From positions 140,700,491-140,764,490 of the forward strand of contig NC_062213.1 of the NCBI RefSeq assembly GCF_902686445.1: DNA of 64,000 nt. The letters are read 5' to 3'. Position numbers and translations under genes: made by a program. Origin of the DNA: Sciurus carolinensis (taxonomy: Eukaryota; Chordata; Mammalia; Rodentia; Sciuridae). Position 1 is the first letter of the stretch, and the number at the start of each line of letters is the position of its first letter. The notes beneath the pieces are model-generated. The model saw only the letters and a list, made by a program, of their open reading frames with translations, ran no database searches and was not told the origin of the DNA. This document shows positions 9,976 through 23,832 of the stretch, one piece after another.

Positions 9976-12860
9976 AGCTGAGTATTTGCTATTATTATAA
10001 TATTCTACATTTTAATTTGAATCGTTGACACATTCATCATATGTGTGTGCGGGGGGGACTTACCAGGATACCTGCTGATATACTTAACAATTAAAATTGC
10101 AAAAAATAAATAATAATAATAATAATAATATGACCAGAAACATGGAATTATAAACTGAAGAGCTAAGAAGGAAGTTTTAATAATAATATTAAAACATTTT
10201 TAAGTTTACGCTCTAAATCCAGTTTTGTGTTCAATATTCTATTATAAGCACTGTCTACACTCTTGAATACCAAGCTAGGAGATTTTACCTTCCATATGAT
10301 AGCTTGCATAAATGACAGAATCCTCTTAAAGCATTTAGCACATGCTAAATATCTAAGCATCACCATGAGCTCAATGTGCACTCACTATAATGACAGGAGT
10401 ATACACCTTGGTTGTTTTAATTTTAACATTAAAAAGAATGTCAGTAGCATGATGCACAGAGTGGCCTACAAATAATTCTACAGAATTTTGTTTGGTAGTC
10501 ATTAAATCATCAAAAGTCTTGGAATTGAGTCAGTTTTCTAGGCAAGATGTTTAAGTTCTATAAATTGGTCCAGATGTTCTTTTTATAAGCTTGGTAAAGG
10601 CAAGAACTATTTCTTTTATAATTTAATTTGATTACAACCCAATGGAATGGAATGTTTGCAGGGGTTTTATTGTGTTTTCTGATCATATATGCATTAAAAA
10701 GGCAAAGCAAGCAGAACAAGAGCATTATAACAAAATTTATTTAACAATTTGAATACCAAATATCCTATAGTGCATAAAACAACCAAACTACAAAATAACA
10801 CTACAAAGAGTTCTGAAAAGATGGTCCAGTTTCTAGCACAACTAACCAAACGGCAGTGGGTGGAAGCAGAACCATGTTAAGAGGGTGGATATGTTAACTC
10901 CTGCACCTTGGTGCCATCAACTCAGAACCAAGGTGGTTCTCTTTTGAAGAGAGACAAACTAAAAACATCTCAAGAAAACAAGTAAATTTCATAAATCAAA
11001 ATATACTATAGCAAACTTTCAATGAATCATAAACATTAAATAAAGGATAATACTGCTTGTACAAATATTAAAATAATGGTTAACTTTTCTCATGATTACA
11101 ATGCAGTATGGCATTTATTTTCAAAACACATAACTAATTTTTAAGATTATGGACAATATACATGATATAGTGTCACATAGTCTTTTTCAAAATTGTGTTT
11201 TCTTCTCTATATTTCTCTAAATATTGGTTCACTGATTTGAAGACATTTGCCAGTGGTTCACCATTTAGTGTAAATAAATTATTTTTACATGAATCATAGA
11301 ATCTACTGCATATTCTGAAATTTAAATAAGATGTGGATTTAGGATTTTTCCAGGTCAATAGTTAAGGTTTCAATTAGTATAAAAACATAAGTCTGATGTT
11401 ACATTTTCTTCTTTCTTGAATTTTACAGCAACGAGGGATCTCACCACTTTTTAAAAAGTTGCTTGATCTCCCAGGAATCTTCAATCACTAACCTGATCAC
11501 CATCAAAAACTAGAGTCCTTTTATTCCCTTTCTTGTATTAATCATACCTACAGGGATCCTCATGTTATCTCAGGTTCACATCTCTCAGATATGAAGGAAT
11601 ATAAACTCCTGTATGTCAGATATCCCTTTCATATACTCCCTTGGTATACATTTCATAACCACTCAAGCAAATTCTGCTATGTTTCCAATGGTTTTAAAAT
11701 ACACTTATTGTAGAAATTCCATAAAGTAACAATTCTACTAGTGGATAAACCTGTTTTATACTTCATTACCCTTCCCTTCTCACTGAAGGCTCCTCTCATA
11801 TCATGGAAGTATGAACAGAGAAAAGAGCAAAGGGCTTGTCTTCAAGGATGAAGTGAACCAAGGAGAAAAGGCAATATCTCAAAAGATTTGAGAATCTAGA
11901 CCACCTTCCAAAAAATAAAGAATACATTAAAGAGTATCAAATCTTCTCCATGAAAAATAATCAGATGAATAATTATGACTCTGATATGGAATTAAAAATA
12001 TTGTTTTCTATTTCTTAATGCCATAGTACATTTTGCAAGAAGTAAGATAGAAGTATTCCAGCTTCTCATCCAATTTTGATAGAATGAGGACCAATACAAT
12101 AAAATGAAAAATAACTGATCAAATATAATCTGTCCTGAACAATTCTGCATTAGTCATCTTACCACAATTACAAGATAAATTAATGTCAAAGGTGATTTTG
12201 ATAGTTTATACCACATAATTTTTATTTCTTTAATCTCATTGTACAAAGCATTCATTTTAATGCAATAAATAATGTTAATTCTACATTTGTAATCTTAAGT
12301 GAAACTGAAGGGAAGAAGATTTAATGCAGTTCCTGTAAATAAAATTATAGATTTCTAGAATTCAGTCTTTCACGATATTAAAAATTTTACATTTGAAACT
12401 TTATAATATAGATATATGAAGTATGAGACATCAATCTTGAGAAAAATTGGGAATTTGAGGACTAAAACAATAAAGGGTAAACAAGAAAAAGGATCTCAAT
12501 TATAAAAAGTGTAAGAAAACCAGAGCTGTGCTTACCACTACCTTCATGCATGGAAATGAGTCTAAGCTTTTAAAGAACCAAATTGTGAAAATAAAAATAC
12601 AGACCATTTATTCCTTTGTGAATGAAGGAAGTGGCCTTAAGTCTTCAGCCAGAATAAATTTGGAAACATGAAGGGGAAAGAAATACCCAATATAAGTTGT
12701 TAATACTAAGAAAAATCTAAAAGTTCCTTGACTTATTATCAACTGTTGGAAAGATTGTAAAACTATACATTGCTATTGTTTTTTTTTAAATGAAGACAAC
12801 AAAAGCAAATACTTAACCACAAAAGTAAATTTCCACCAAGGGCTCAGCTTTCAGTTTTCA

Positions 12861-12998
12861 TTCTTTTTATTTTTTATTTTTGTAGTTGCAGATGGACGGC
12901 ATGCCTTTATTTTTTTATTTGTATGTGGTGCTAAGGATCGAACCCAGTGCCTCACATGTGCAAGGCAAGCACTCTGTCATTTAGCTACAGCCCCAGTC
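12861..12998 (-). mobile_element. ID SINE, reverse orientation
   Basis: Reverse-complement tail (TTGTAGTTGCAGATGGAC..), then GGATCGAACCCAGTGCCTCA, ..GGCAAGCACTCTGTCATTTA and GCCCCAG. This is a full-length ID with the long squirrel-type tail. Confidence 0.9.
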
Positions 12999-13467
12999 AC
13001 TCGTTCTATTTTAAATAAAATAAAAAGGCACACCTAAACCAAGAAAGGATGCATTTAGTGGTTTATATTCTCAGTCCCAGGCATGTTCCTGGAATGAATT
13101 TCTCCTTCTTCCCCCACATAAAAAAGATGTTCTTATCAATAAAGATATCATTGTATTAGCAATTAAAATATCAGTATTCTTCGTAATACCATGTGGATTC
13201 CTTACTATGTTAATAACCTACGCTTTTCTTAGATGTTAAGCATGAAAATTGAGTATAAATGAGTACAAGGCAGAAGAGAAAGAACAGGGCTTTTAAAACT
13301 GATATACCTTTGATCACAATTGAAAGAAACTGCAACTACTGTTCATCATAAAAAAGTGGATACTAGACATATTTTAAAACACTTCAACTTCCAAATAATT
13401 GGTTTTTTGTGTTTATAAAGAGCACAGCTGATTTGGGGTAGTTAAAGCGGTAGAGTTGTGCAAAATG

Positions 13468-13635
13468 TTGTCTTCAAACCAGCATCAATTTGAGAGCTTG
13501 TTAGAAATAAAAATTATCAGGTCCATCCAGAAAATACCAGCTTTCAGAAACTCTGGGGGTGGGTACCCAGTCATGGCAGTTTTAAGAATCTGACGGTGAT
13601 TCTGATGTTTGCTCAGATGATTGAGACCCACTAGC
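13468..13635 (+). mobile_element. MER5-like hAT MITE relic
   Basis: GAGAGCTTGTTAGAAATAAA, ATTATCAGGTCCATCC, GTTTTAAGAATCTGACGGTG, ATTCTGATGTTTGCTCAGAT and TTGAGACCCACTAG follow the order of a MER5-type non-autonomous hAT-Charlie element. Heavily diverged; family from memory. Confidence 0.6.
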
Positions 13636-14409
13636 ATAAAACATGATAGATTTAGATGCTTTATTTAAAATTATTCTCATAGGTTACATATGCTTGAGTT
13701 CTATAAAATTAAATACCTATGAAATAGAAAACAAGTGATAAGTTCAACTGATACAAGAAGTATATAACAGAATTTACAATGTGTATTCCTTCCTAATTTT
13801 AAGTGCAGGAATTAAGGGTTTTAGTTGTTCTGATTTTAAATAAGCTAATTATCAATTTCTGACAGGGAAAGTCCAAATAAGTACCATATCTAAGTACATG
13901 CATACATCATGTATACAGCCATTTTTAACAGATAAGAGGAAAAGTATAATTATTTCCTAAAAATGTGCTAGCTAATGAAAATCTCCATCATTACTTGGAA
14001 ATTAAATGTCTGACATTGGTAAAAATAAATTATGTTCCATAGGAATATTATAGTTAAGAGCAAAATATGATCCATTGTAATCACTGCAAATTAATTTTTT
14101 AATTGTGTATTCAAATATAAAATAGTGGCTCAAATCTAAGGTAATAAAGATAATTGTTTTTAGAGAGAAATCAGGGGCATAAAAGTCAGTCTTGCAAATA
14201 TCTAATCAATATTACGGGTATGATTCATGATTTAATACTACCTAGAAAGTAAACATGGAAGTATTACTTAATCCCAAATTGGACACATTTGATCATTTTT
14301 AATATTCATCTAGACCCATTTCTAAAACCTTTCAAATTTGGCATGTAAATACAAAGGTCTAACTATTTTCCATTACTGGATTAAAAATGTGATAAAAACA
14401 TCATCTATG

Positions 14410-14692
14410 AGCTGGGAGCAGGGATATATGCCTATAATCCCAGTGGCTTGGGAGGCTGAGACAGGAGGATCACCAGTTCAAAGTCAGCCTCAGCAACTTA
14501 GTGAGGCCCTGTCTCTACATAAAACACAAAAAGGGCTGGGGATGTGGCTCAGCGGTTGAGTGCCCCTGGGTTCAATCCCTAGTACCAAAAAAAAAAAAAA
14601 AAAAAGAAAGAAAGAAAGAAAGAAAGAAAGAAACAAAGAGAAAGAAAGAAAGGAAAACAACAATAACAAAACAAAACAAAACAAAAAACACC
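14410..14692 (+). mobile_element. B1-dID composite SINE
   Basis: The left half is B1 (CCTATAATCCCAGTGGCTTG, GGAGGCTGAGACAGGAGGAT). An A-rich linker joins it to an ID half (GGGCTGGGGATGTGGCTCAG, GGTTCAATCCC). The tail expanded into GAAA repeats and CAAAA runs. Target duplications ACATCATCTATG (14398-14409) and ACATCACCTATG (14693-14704) differ at one base. This type of SINE is the main evidence for a squirrel-related rodent. Confidence 0.95.
14600..14650 (+). repeat. (GAAA)n microsatellite in a SINE tail
   Basis: About ten GAAA units growing from the A tail of the B1-dID at 14410-14692. Confidence 0.95.
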
Positions 14693-15182
14693 ACATCACC
14701 TATGTATGATTACTGTATATTATTTTTGGATGCAAATTTCTGAGAACCATAGTAAAACACTTCCTTCTAACAAGAAGACCATATCATCAGTGAAAAAAGA
14801 AAACCAAAAATCAAAGAGTCAAGAAAATGACCACATACATGATAAAATAAAAATTCTGATATGAATCAAGCCCTGGAACAGATGAAAACAAAAGTGGACA
14901 GATGAGTTGTATAAACGTATTATTTCCTTTCTGTCTCACACTTTAAGTTTTAGAGACTTGCTGATGAGTCTACTTTATGTTATTTCCATTGTTTGGGGCT
15001 GTTTTATGTTTGACTTCCCCTCCCCCCTGAATGTGGCCTTCATTGAGTTGATCTTTTGACAATTTGCAACCACAATAATTTGTATGTTTGAAATTTTAAT
15101 AAACTTGAAATGAGAAAAACACACAAACAAAAGATTTTCTCCTCTACCCTGCTTACAATTATAAAGTCTACATATAGTACCT

Positions 15183-15530
15183 GCTAGTATTTAGATGCGA
15201 GGTTTCCCCAAAAAGCTCTAGTGTTAATGCAGTAATATTCACAGGTGACCTAATCAATCCACCTGTAGACAGGTGGAGCACTGCTAGAGGAGAAGGGTCA
15301 CTAGGGGCATGCAAGAGTTCGTCTTTCCTGAGGCCCCTTCCTCTCTCTCTGCTTCCTGTCTAGCATGAGGTGAGCAGCGTTACCACTGCACACGCTTCTG
15401 CCATGATGTTCTTTCTCACCTGGGGCCCAAAGCAATAGGGTGACTAGCCGTGGTGGACTGATCCTCTAAAACCATGAGCACAAACTTTTCTCCTCTAAGT
15501 TTTTATCATATATGAAAAACTGACTAACAG
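15183..15530 (+). mobile_element. MLT1-type LTR relic (ERVL-MaLR), solo
   Basis: Diagnostic landmarks in order: GAGGTTTCCCCAAAAAGCTC, GGTGACCTAATCAATCCACC, GGGTCACTAGGGGCATGC, CCCTTCCTCTCTCTCTGCTT, GCCATGATGTTCTTTCTCAC, CCCAAAGCAATAGGG, TTTTCTCCTCTAAGTTTTTA and the end GACTAACAGT. This matches the MLT1 LTR as I remember it. It is old and degraded, and no internal retroviral sequence or coding capacity is present. Confidence 0.8.
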
Positions 15531-16544
15531 TATTACATTCAACATGAAAATTCCATATATAATAAAATAAATCCATTAACAAATGCTTTGTGACATTTTC
15601 ACGTTCTAATACCAGAATAAAGCATTACTTCTCACATTAATATTCATAAAACTTACATCTTGCTGATTAAATCCATCAAACAAAACAAAGTCAATCCCAG
15701 ATCCTGATTTTTAGTTTGTAAGCTGGTTTCAATGGGGTAAAAACACTAAATTTTAGACATTATTTTAATACTCATTCTTACAATCTTTTTACCCTAAATG
15801 GGGTGGGGGACAAAAGAAATAAGTACAAATGTTCATCTCCAAAAGTTGAAGAAATAATTTTGGAGATTAGTTGCTTAATTCACTTCCTACATACTGAATG
15901 TAGGAATACATTTCATGATTAGTAAAACAAAAAAATCAGAGTAACTGTTTAAAATTAGTGATACTGCCCAGGCTTGCACACAATATTTAAGAGAAGAAAT
16001 TTTGAAAACTACTTTAAGAAATATCAAAGATATATCTAAGCAATCACAATTAGCAGATACCAAAAAACGAAAGTATATTTTATTTCTCATATGGAATAAA
16101 TGTTCTCGGGTCGCAATATGAACTTTTAGGGCTTCCACAGTATATTTTTAAATTAAAATAAAAGTTCTTAAGAAAAAAAGTGTAATTATTGAGAAGTCAC
16201 TTGATAAAAGTGTGTCAGTAGTTTATGTAATAGTAAACAGAAATTACATAGAAAATGTCGTGCACAGATTAACAGCAATATTTTGAAGAAATGTCTTTAC
16301 TTTGTGGAAATAAATGAATTTCATTACTTAGGGAACATTAATACAAACAAATTATTTATATATACCTTTTCCTTAATCTTTAAAAATAAGTGAGAGGCAA
16401 CACAATGCACACATTACTGATTTTAATCTTAAAATAAATTGTATTAAAAAACAATATAGCTTAGTATTTAAATCTATTAAGAAGAAAAATCATTTGCTAA
16501 TTGGAAAGATTAAAGTCTAAAAGCAAAGCCTTTAAAATCAGAAA

Positions 16545-16725
16545 GAATTAGGGTGTAAGATTCAAGTTGTCTGCTTACTTAATTGATACCGTAAGCAAAG
16601 CATTAAACCTTTACCCTTAGAGCTTTCTCTTCTGTAAAATGCAATACCTGTTATAGAAACTGTGTTAAGGATAAACAGGACAAAGCAGAGAAATTCTTCC
16701 ACATAATGCCTAGAAAACAAATGTC
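16545..16725 (+). mobile_element. MIR relic
   Basis: AAGCAAAGCATTAAACCTTT, CTTCTGTAAAATGCAATACC and GTGTTAAGGATAAACAGGAC follow the 3' half of a MIR SINE (CTGTAAAATG core). Confidence 0.55.
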
Positions 16726-19700
16726 AACAAATATGAACTGCTACCATCAGGGAAAATACCAATAATGATGCCCCTCATATAAAACGGACATAGATCTGCA
16801 AATCATAGAGAAGCAAAACAACTTTTCCTTTTCTGGAGAAATCTCTGTACAACTATTCTTTACTGTGTACAGCTTTAAAAAAAAAAAAAAAAACAGACCA
16901 AACTATTCATGCAAATTTGTTTCTACTGCAACTCTAATCTTAAATTGTACAATGCGCAACAAATTGCTTTTACTCTTCTTTTGATTATCTTATGCTCATT
17001 ATTACTCTTTACCAAGTGCAAAGTATGGAGATGAGATTCCATGTGTAATCTATTGTGAGAGGTGTTTTAATCAATAGCCTTGTTCTGCTGATTAAGCAAG
17101 GGCTTCTGTTTTGGCAAGATAACATTAGTTTCTCCAGTCATGCTCCAAAAACCATTGGGAATCTTCAGCAGATCATTAGATATGCTACAATAAAGCTTTG
17201 GTGCATTTCCTTTTCTTTCTTAAATTACTTCTTCACTGTCCCATCGTTCCCCCGTCACCGATGGCACTGCATTATTATTGTAGCTCCCCTGAAACTTGCA
17301 CTAGAGCTATGTCTCCAGGCCATAGGATGCCATTTTCAATTGAAGCTTCTACTTGAAAATATAAATTAAGAAAATTTCATTATCTCCTGCCAGGGGCCAT
17401 TATTCACCACAGTTCTAAGGAAGATTAAAAATGCAAAATCCACCAACTTGAACAAATAATCCAGCATTCAACAGAAAAGCTCTGTGTATCAGACAAAAAC
17501 TAAATTCAAGTTTGCTTAAATTTGAAATTATCCTTTAAAATCCAACTCTTTATTGAGTTTCTGTTTTCAGTGAAAATTGCTTCAATGATTTCTTTCTCTA
17601 ATTGGCATCTGTTATTTTTAAACTTCAATTAAAATATTCATAAAATAGGTCTGATTTTCTTTTTTCCTAAGTTACCTCTATCTTAGTTAAAACTGCTCAC
17701 ATTTTTGAAGATGAAATAATGCTTTCAAGGTACCAGGATACCTCTTTTCAAAAGGCCAAGTATAAACAGAACATTCACAGGAATATCCTGAAGAGCTTAA
17801 ACCACATCCAAAGATGAATTATACATTCTAAATGAACACAATATATAATTAACAATCTATAGTTAAATCATTTAATATGAATCCATAATCTAATTAATGA
17901 GAATAGGAATAATATCTACTCCCAAGCCTCACTTACTATACAAGAATAAATTATATGCTGATCAGTATATTTTATTCTGTTCAAATACACATTTGAATTT
18001 AGAAAATTTAGAAACCTTGCCACAAAGGGATGGGTGAAAAAAATAAAGAGAAAAGAAAGAGAAGCTGCCAATTTACAAATTCTTATTGGGATTATAAGCT
18101 TAGCACGTAATAATAATTCAGTGTTTCTGAATGAATAAAATGATGAATTTAAGGTTAACTTGGTTATTTTTGCTTGTAAATACAAGGTTAACAGTAAATA
18201 AACACCAGATATCCAATTGTTTCAATGAGCTCTATCTGCTTCTCAAAGAATTTTGTCAATTTGGACATAGTTTTATATCATGAAGACTGATAAGAAACAC
18301 TCAAAATACAGATTATCTGGTTAAGAGGAAGAGGAAGAGAATATTCTTTAACTTTTCTTTAACTTTCAATCATTCCCTATGCACTAACAATTCCAAAAGA
18401 CCTAGTGCTCTTTTTTATTTTACTCCCAAATTTAGAACCAATTTTACAAATACCGCAGATGACCTTAATGCAGGAATAGGCAAACTTCAATGCAAATAGA
18501 TTTGCTCAAGCAAAATAATCAAGTGAACTGAAGGAGATACAGAGAATTTATGCTCAAGGTACAAGGTTACAATCATTCACTCAGATTTGAATGTTAAATC
18601 AAAATTGTTCTATTTTATTTTTTTAATAATGAAATGCTCTTATATCATCTAAACTTCTGTGGAGCCAACAAAAGGAGGTCCTGCTTTCCTTAAATATTTA
18701 TTAATCATGGTTTGTGAGTTTAACTAATTGCTAGGTAAACATAACATTAGAACGTTAAATGGTGTGTAATTAATATGGCAAAAGAAATGTTCTATAGTAA
18801 TGTTCTTATTTGTCACGTGAGTATGCTCTCAGAATTTAATAATTTGAGAAGCATAAAATTTCTGTCCTATACAATTTAATTCTTTAGGCATTATAAGATA
18901 TTATACTTTATGCATCATGCAATATTGTGTTACTTAAAATATTCTGAAATTGTTATGAAATACAGTTACTACTCTACAAAAAAATCAGAGAGGATAATAT
19001 GCTTGAATATGGGTAAATGCCTGGATACTAAAATTAGGAAAATTTACACAATCATGATTTTATTAGGTTTACAACTACAATTAAATCTTTGAAATTGAAC
19101 ATGCAAAAAAAAAATCATAGAAATACTTGATTATTTAAATAATAACCATAAAATATGATTGAGAATCACTACTGACATCTAAACATAAATCTATTTGTCT
19201 GAAAAAGGAAGTTGTGCATAAGAGAAATAGAAAGTCCTTCCCACATAATGTATCAGGCAACCAAAAGCCAGTCAACTGAAGCCTGACAATAAGATCCTGT
19301 TCAAGCTCATTTCTAAAACGTTGTCATTCTATTTTTTCAGATGTTGAAAACAGGAATAACACAGAAGTAATATCTTCCATTATCATTTTGTACCTGGGTA
19401 AAATATTGTCCTAAGAATTATAATCACAAAGCATGTATACTTCAACATCTAAAATTAATCTGCATCTTAGAAACTTCAAATTTTACCTCAGAAATCCACA
19501 TTAATTGCTAAAATAAGCATTTTTAAATGAAATACTGTGCTAAAAACAACTTTCTATGTTTTAGAAACCTCTGAAATTCCTTGCAGTTTTTACTGGACCT
19601 TGGGGTCAGTTTAATGCAAATGAGGCTTGACTCACTCAGAATCTTATTAATCCTGTACGAAATCTCTTGTTTGCAGAAATGCACATTCAACATAAATGTG

Positions 19701-19895
19701 CTTACTTTTATTAGCAAAATAAGAAGTATTTATTTACAAAGTATGCCACTGAGACTAAGTTTCATTCACTGGGTCATCAGGTCTAACTATTTAATGAAAG
19801 GAATAAGAAAATTTAAGTAGAGAAATAAACAATAAAATTTTAGAATATTTTTAAAAATACTGCATCTCTGCCCAAATTTTCAAGACCTCCACTTT

Positions 19896-19956
19896 AAAAA
19901 AAAAAAAATATATATATATATACACACACACATATGTATGCATGCGTGTGTGTGAA

Positions 19957-19987
<31 letters not shown>

Positions 19988-19990
19988 GTA
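19896..19990 (+). repeat. Compound microsatellite A/TA/CA/TG/TC/TA
   Basis: A tract, (TA)6, (CA)4, a TATGTATGCATGCGTGTGTG core, (TC)11, then (TA)5. The parts are in near mirror order around TGCATGCG, giving alternating purine-pyrimidine tracts. Confidence 0.95.
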
Positions 19991-20159
19991 TGACCTGTAT
20001 CAGTTAAGAACAATTATTTATAAAATGTTAACCTACTACAGTTTGCACTTGCAGAAACTATCACATTTTTAACAAGGGAAATGGGAAATCGCTATGGGAT
20101 GCCCTAGTTAGATTAAATTAGCAAGAAACTTGTTACCAGACTATATAAAAGACACAGTG

Positions 20160-20720
20160 TAATAAGACGTGACCTTGCAGAGCCTTGGAGCCAATCTGTG
20201 ATGTTTTTCCTTCCTATAACCCTTGCTAATTATCTGCAAAGTTACAGACCCTTTTGTCGTGGGTTATTTTTCATCAAATTGTGAGGGGATTTTGGTTTCT
20301 AAATATTTAATTAGTTTTGTTATGATATGAGAATTGTTGTACATGCCAAGCAGTTCGATTTTCATACTCTATTCCTTCTAATTATCCTCAGATTTAGATT
20401 GGTCATCCTGAATCTTTTCTGTTTGTAATTATTTACTTCTTAAAGATCATTCAGTGAAGAAATATTTTCACCCTTATGGCTCTTCTTTTCCACAAATGGC
20501 TTTTCTGGTCCGTTAATTACCCGCTCAGAGGATTAGAGTTTGAAATAATGCAAAAGAACCTGCAACTAAAAGGAGTTTTAGAGGGCAAAACTGAGTAAAC
20601 TAGATTTGTGTTGTTGCTATTTTAAATTCATATTAAAGATTACTCCCTTGGTTTGGATATGATTTTGATAATAGGAAAATTATGCCATAAAGATTTTTTT
20701 CTGACTCCCAAGGTGTTAGA
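20160..20720. promoter_or_regulatory. Repeat-free, homeobox-motif-rich stretch, possible enhancer
   Basis: No transposons for more than 500 bp. Several TAATTA-like sites (TTTAATTAGT, CTAATTATCC, GTAATTATTT, GTTAATTACC) and GATTA words occur here. Such clusters are common in AT-rich DNA, so support is weak. Confidence 0.22.
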
Positions 20721-21027
20721 TGGGGTGCCATTTGGTCAGCATTATAATGAATCTAAATAAGACAAACAAATTTCTAGCCTAATTGATAGCTACTGTATTT
20801 AATTTCCACTTTTACAGACCTCACTGTGATTACAGCACAGTAACAATGTTGACAGACTTCTTATACAAATCAAAGGGCAGAAGTAAAATCATCCTAAGGC
20901 TTCTGGAAGTGTGAGTTTTTAAGAATGTTGCACCTTTGCAAAATTTAGAAGTATAATTCAATGTATTTAATCCTTTCAGGAAAAGTTTCTTAGTTTTTAT
21001 TAAAATGACTATTCTATTTATACATTT

Positions 21028-21118
21028 TTGTTTGTTTTGGGTTTTTCCAGTGTTGGAAATCTAATTACAAGGTCTTACACATGCTAGGTAAGTGCTTTAC
21101 CACCAAGTCACAACTCAA
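21028..21118 (-). mobile_element. Old ID SINE, reverse orientation
   Basis: Diverged reverse complement of ID: CCAGTGTTGGAAATCTAATT, ACACATGCTAGGTAAGTGCT, TTACCACCAAGTCACAACTC. The B box is degraded. Confidence 0.75.
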
Positions 21119-23754
21119 GTCACTTACTTTTTTGAACAAGAGTCAAGAAAGCACTGCTATTCATTAACTAAGATGAATTTTGCATTTTTTGAGTACTTTA
21201 TTTCTTCATCAAACATTTTTCAGCCAACTATACTTTTCTTATTATTACTTCCATTTTAATTTACTTTCCTCACTCAACTTCAAGGATATTTCAGTAGTAA
21301 AATATTTCAGTTTTTAAAAAAAAAAAAACTTACGAATATCTTCTATAAAAGGGTAAGAAAGTATAAGTAATAATATCTTAATATGAAAATAGTTAATAAA
21401 TCAATTTTGCTTGGCACAGGAAATACTTACAGTTAATGTTTTTCCAAAGGTAAACACAGGAAAAAATAAATCTGAAAGTAGTTTTGGGCAACTACTTTGC
21501 ATTAAAAAATATTACATGACTCTCTTAACTACCTACTTTTAACTTTGTATCCCACAAAAATCATGATGTATGTCTCCTTAGGTCATTCTTTCCAATCTAG
21601 AAAGAATACACCTTGTCATTTCTTATTGAGATTCTATCCTCCTGGTCAAATTATATCCCAACTCCCTAGGATTTTTCATTAAAAAAATCTTCCCCCAATG
21701 TAAAAATCTTATCAGCAAGAATATGCTAATAACAAGTATGAGCGTTAATTTTAAATCATCATCAAATACAGTACTATCAAATTATGGCCACAAAACCTTG
21801 ATGTCAAGAAAAATTTTACTTAGTAAATCAAATGAGATTAATCAAACCATGTTACATGGACGTACAAATATGGCATGATGAATTCCACTGTTAAAGTGTA
21901 ATGTACCATGTAAAAAAGTAAATAATAAAACAAACAAAAAAACCAGCTTAACTGCATTGGATTAGAAACGGAGATGGAGCTGGACCTGGAAGCGTGGTAG
22001 ATGAAATTTTGCTTCAAGATACTCCCTTTACTCTCCCTTCCCCTTCACCTCACTCACTTACTCCTCAGCCCAAGGGTGTCTCCAGGAAATTGATTTTAAA
22101 ATCACTTATCTAATATAATCCTTCATGAATACAGATAAACAACTAAGGCCTAGAGAATCTGACCAAATTACCAAAACCACACCCTACAGAAAAGCAACTC
22201 TACTATACCAACTATTCCATGTGTCCAGCTAAGTACTAGTTTTTACAAAAAGCATCACAGGAGGTACAATTTTTTCATGTAGATTTCAAGAAATTTGAGA
22301 TCCATGTAATCTAAAGCCAAGCACAATAATGAATTACTATAGACACTTCTTAAATTATGTTTTCCTTCCCAAGAAGATGCATTTGAAGGATCCTAAGTAC
22401 CTAAGGTGGGAAGCTATCAGAGCTTAGGATGCTATACTTCTAGACTAGCCTGATGTTTTCCAGTTCCCAGGGATGCCCTCTGCAGAAACCCAGGATCAGC
22501 CACTGCTCCTCACATTCTTGAGGGAGCTTGCGTGGAAACACGAACGCAAGCACACACAGCATTGCAAGGCAGATGGAAGAAAGCTGGCAGCAACTGTGCT
22601 GGCCAAACCGTATGCACTGCTCTCCTGGCCACCAAGCATGAAGTGATCTTTCCTTCCTTTACTTAAAGTAGTAAAAGTCAACATAATTAATTTGGCAATT
22701 AATCACATTCTGCTTTTTGTCACCTCTTCTACATTTTGCATTTTAGTTATTACACTTACCAAGTATTTTATATGTCTAGGGTTAAACTATATGATTCATA
22801 TGTACTTGTTCATATTATTTCTCAAACACACTTAAGGGGGTTGGGTACTTTATTGGATCAGGTTTCACACAGTGACCTTGAGTTGCTTCTAGGACCTTAG
22901 TTTTACCCTTCTCTTAGATGTCAGGCTTCCTTTAAATCCATCCTAATGCCTTGTTCTATTTCAGCAAGAAGTACTTATTCAATAAATACTCTCTAAAGTG
23001 GAATTCTTATTCTGCTCTATTTTAATCAAAAGTATTTTAAGGAAAGAACAACTCAAAATGTCTGTGATACATACCAGTTACCATTTCCTTAAAATATACA
23101 TATATACATATTGCAGAAATTTTGTATAGATATTTACCTGACTATTCTGTAAGACCAGAGATGAAAACAATAAAAGTCAAAAGCTGGATACAAATTCCTG
23201 AGATAGCCTGAGCATCAGAGTAGGTGTGAAAGATGAAAAAACAATCCTTAATACTCATAATCTGAATATAAATAACAAAACTCATCAGAAGCTTATAAAA
23301 AGATGGATACTTTGTGGTTCAGACACTCTCAAATTTATGGAGACTCACCTGACTGATAAATATATGACAAATTTCCCTGGCTTACTTCTGATAAATCAGA
23401 ACTAATCTTTAATCATGACAAAATATTCATAATCTAATCCTTTTATCAAATTGACTACCACTGCAGGAGTCTCATGTGTTTGCACAATTAAAAACCCCAT
23501 GTTAGCTGTATATAATAAGGCATTACATTTGATGCAAATCCTTTCCTATTGAAATAAGTGCCAAGCTGACAGCAGGAAGTAGCTGATAAGAAAGCAGCAA
23601 GGCATTGCTGATGGCATTCCTGATAACTGAACACCAACTCATAAGCATTCAGTCTATAGCCTATTTCCCAAAGAGCTCTTTTCTAAAAAGCAGAGATCAA
23701 GGCAAGTATCCTTTTGCTGTATCTCAGTCACAAAGGCAAGAAATTATCTTTAAT

Positions 23755-23832
23755 AAGAAAGAGAGATACATAGATAGATACATAGACAGCAGAAGGGAGG
23801 GAGAGAGAGAGGAAATGAAGGAAGGGAGGGAG
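23755..23832 (+). repeat. Purine-rich GATA/GAGA/GGGA low-complexity tract
   Basis: GAGATACATAGATAGATACA followed by GGGAGGGAGAGAGAGAGGAA and GAAGGAAGGGAGGGAG; almost pure purine on the plus strand for the last 40 bp. Confidence 0.9.
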
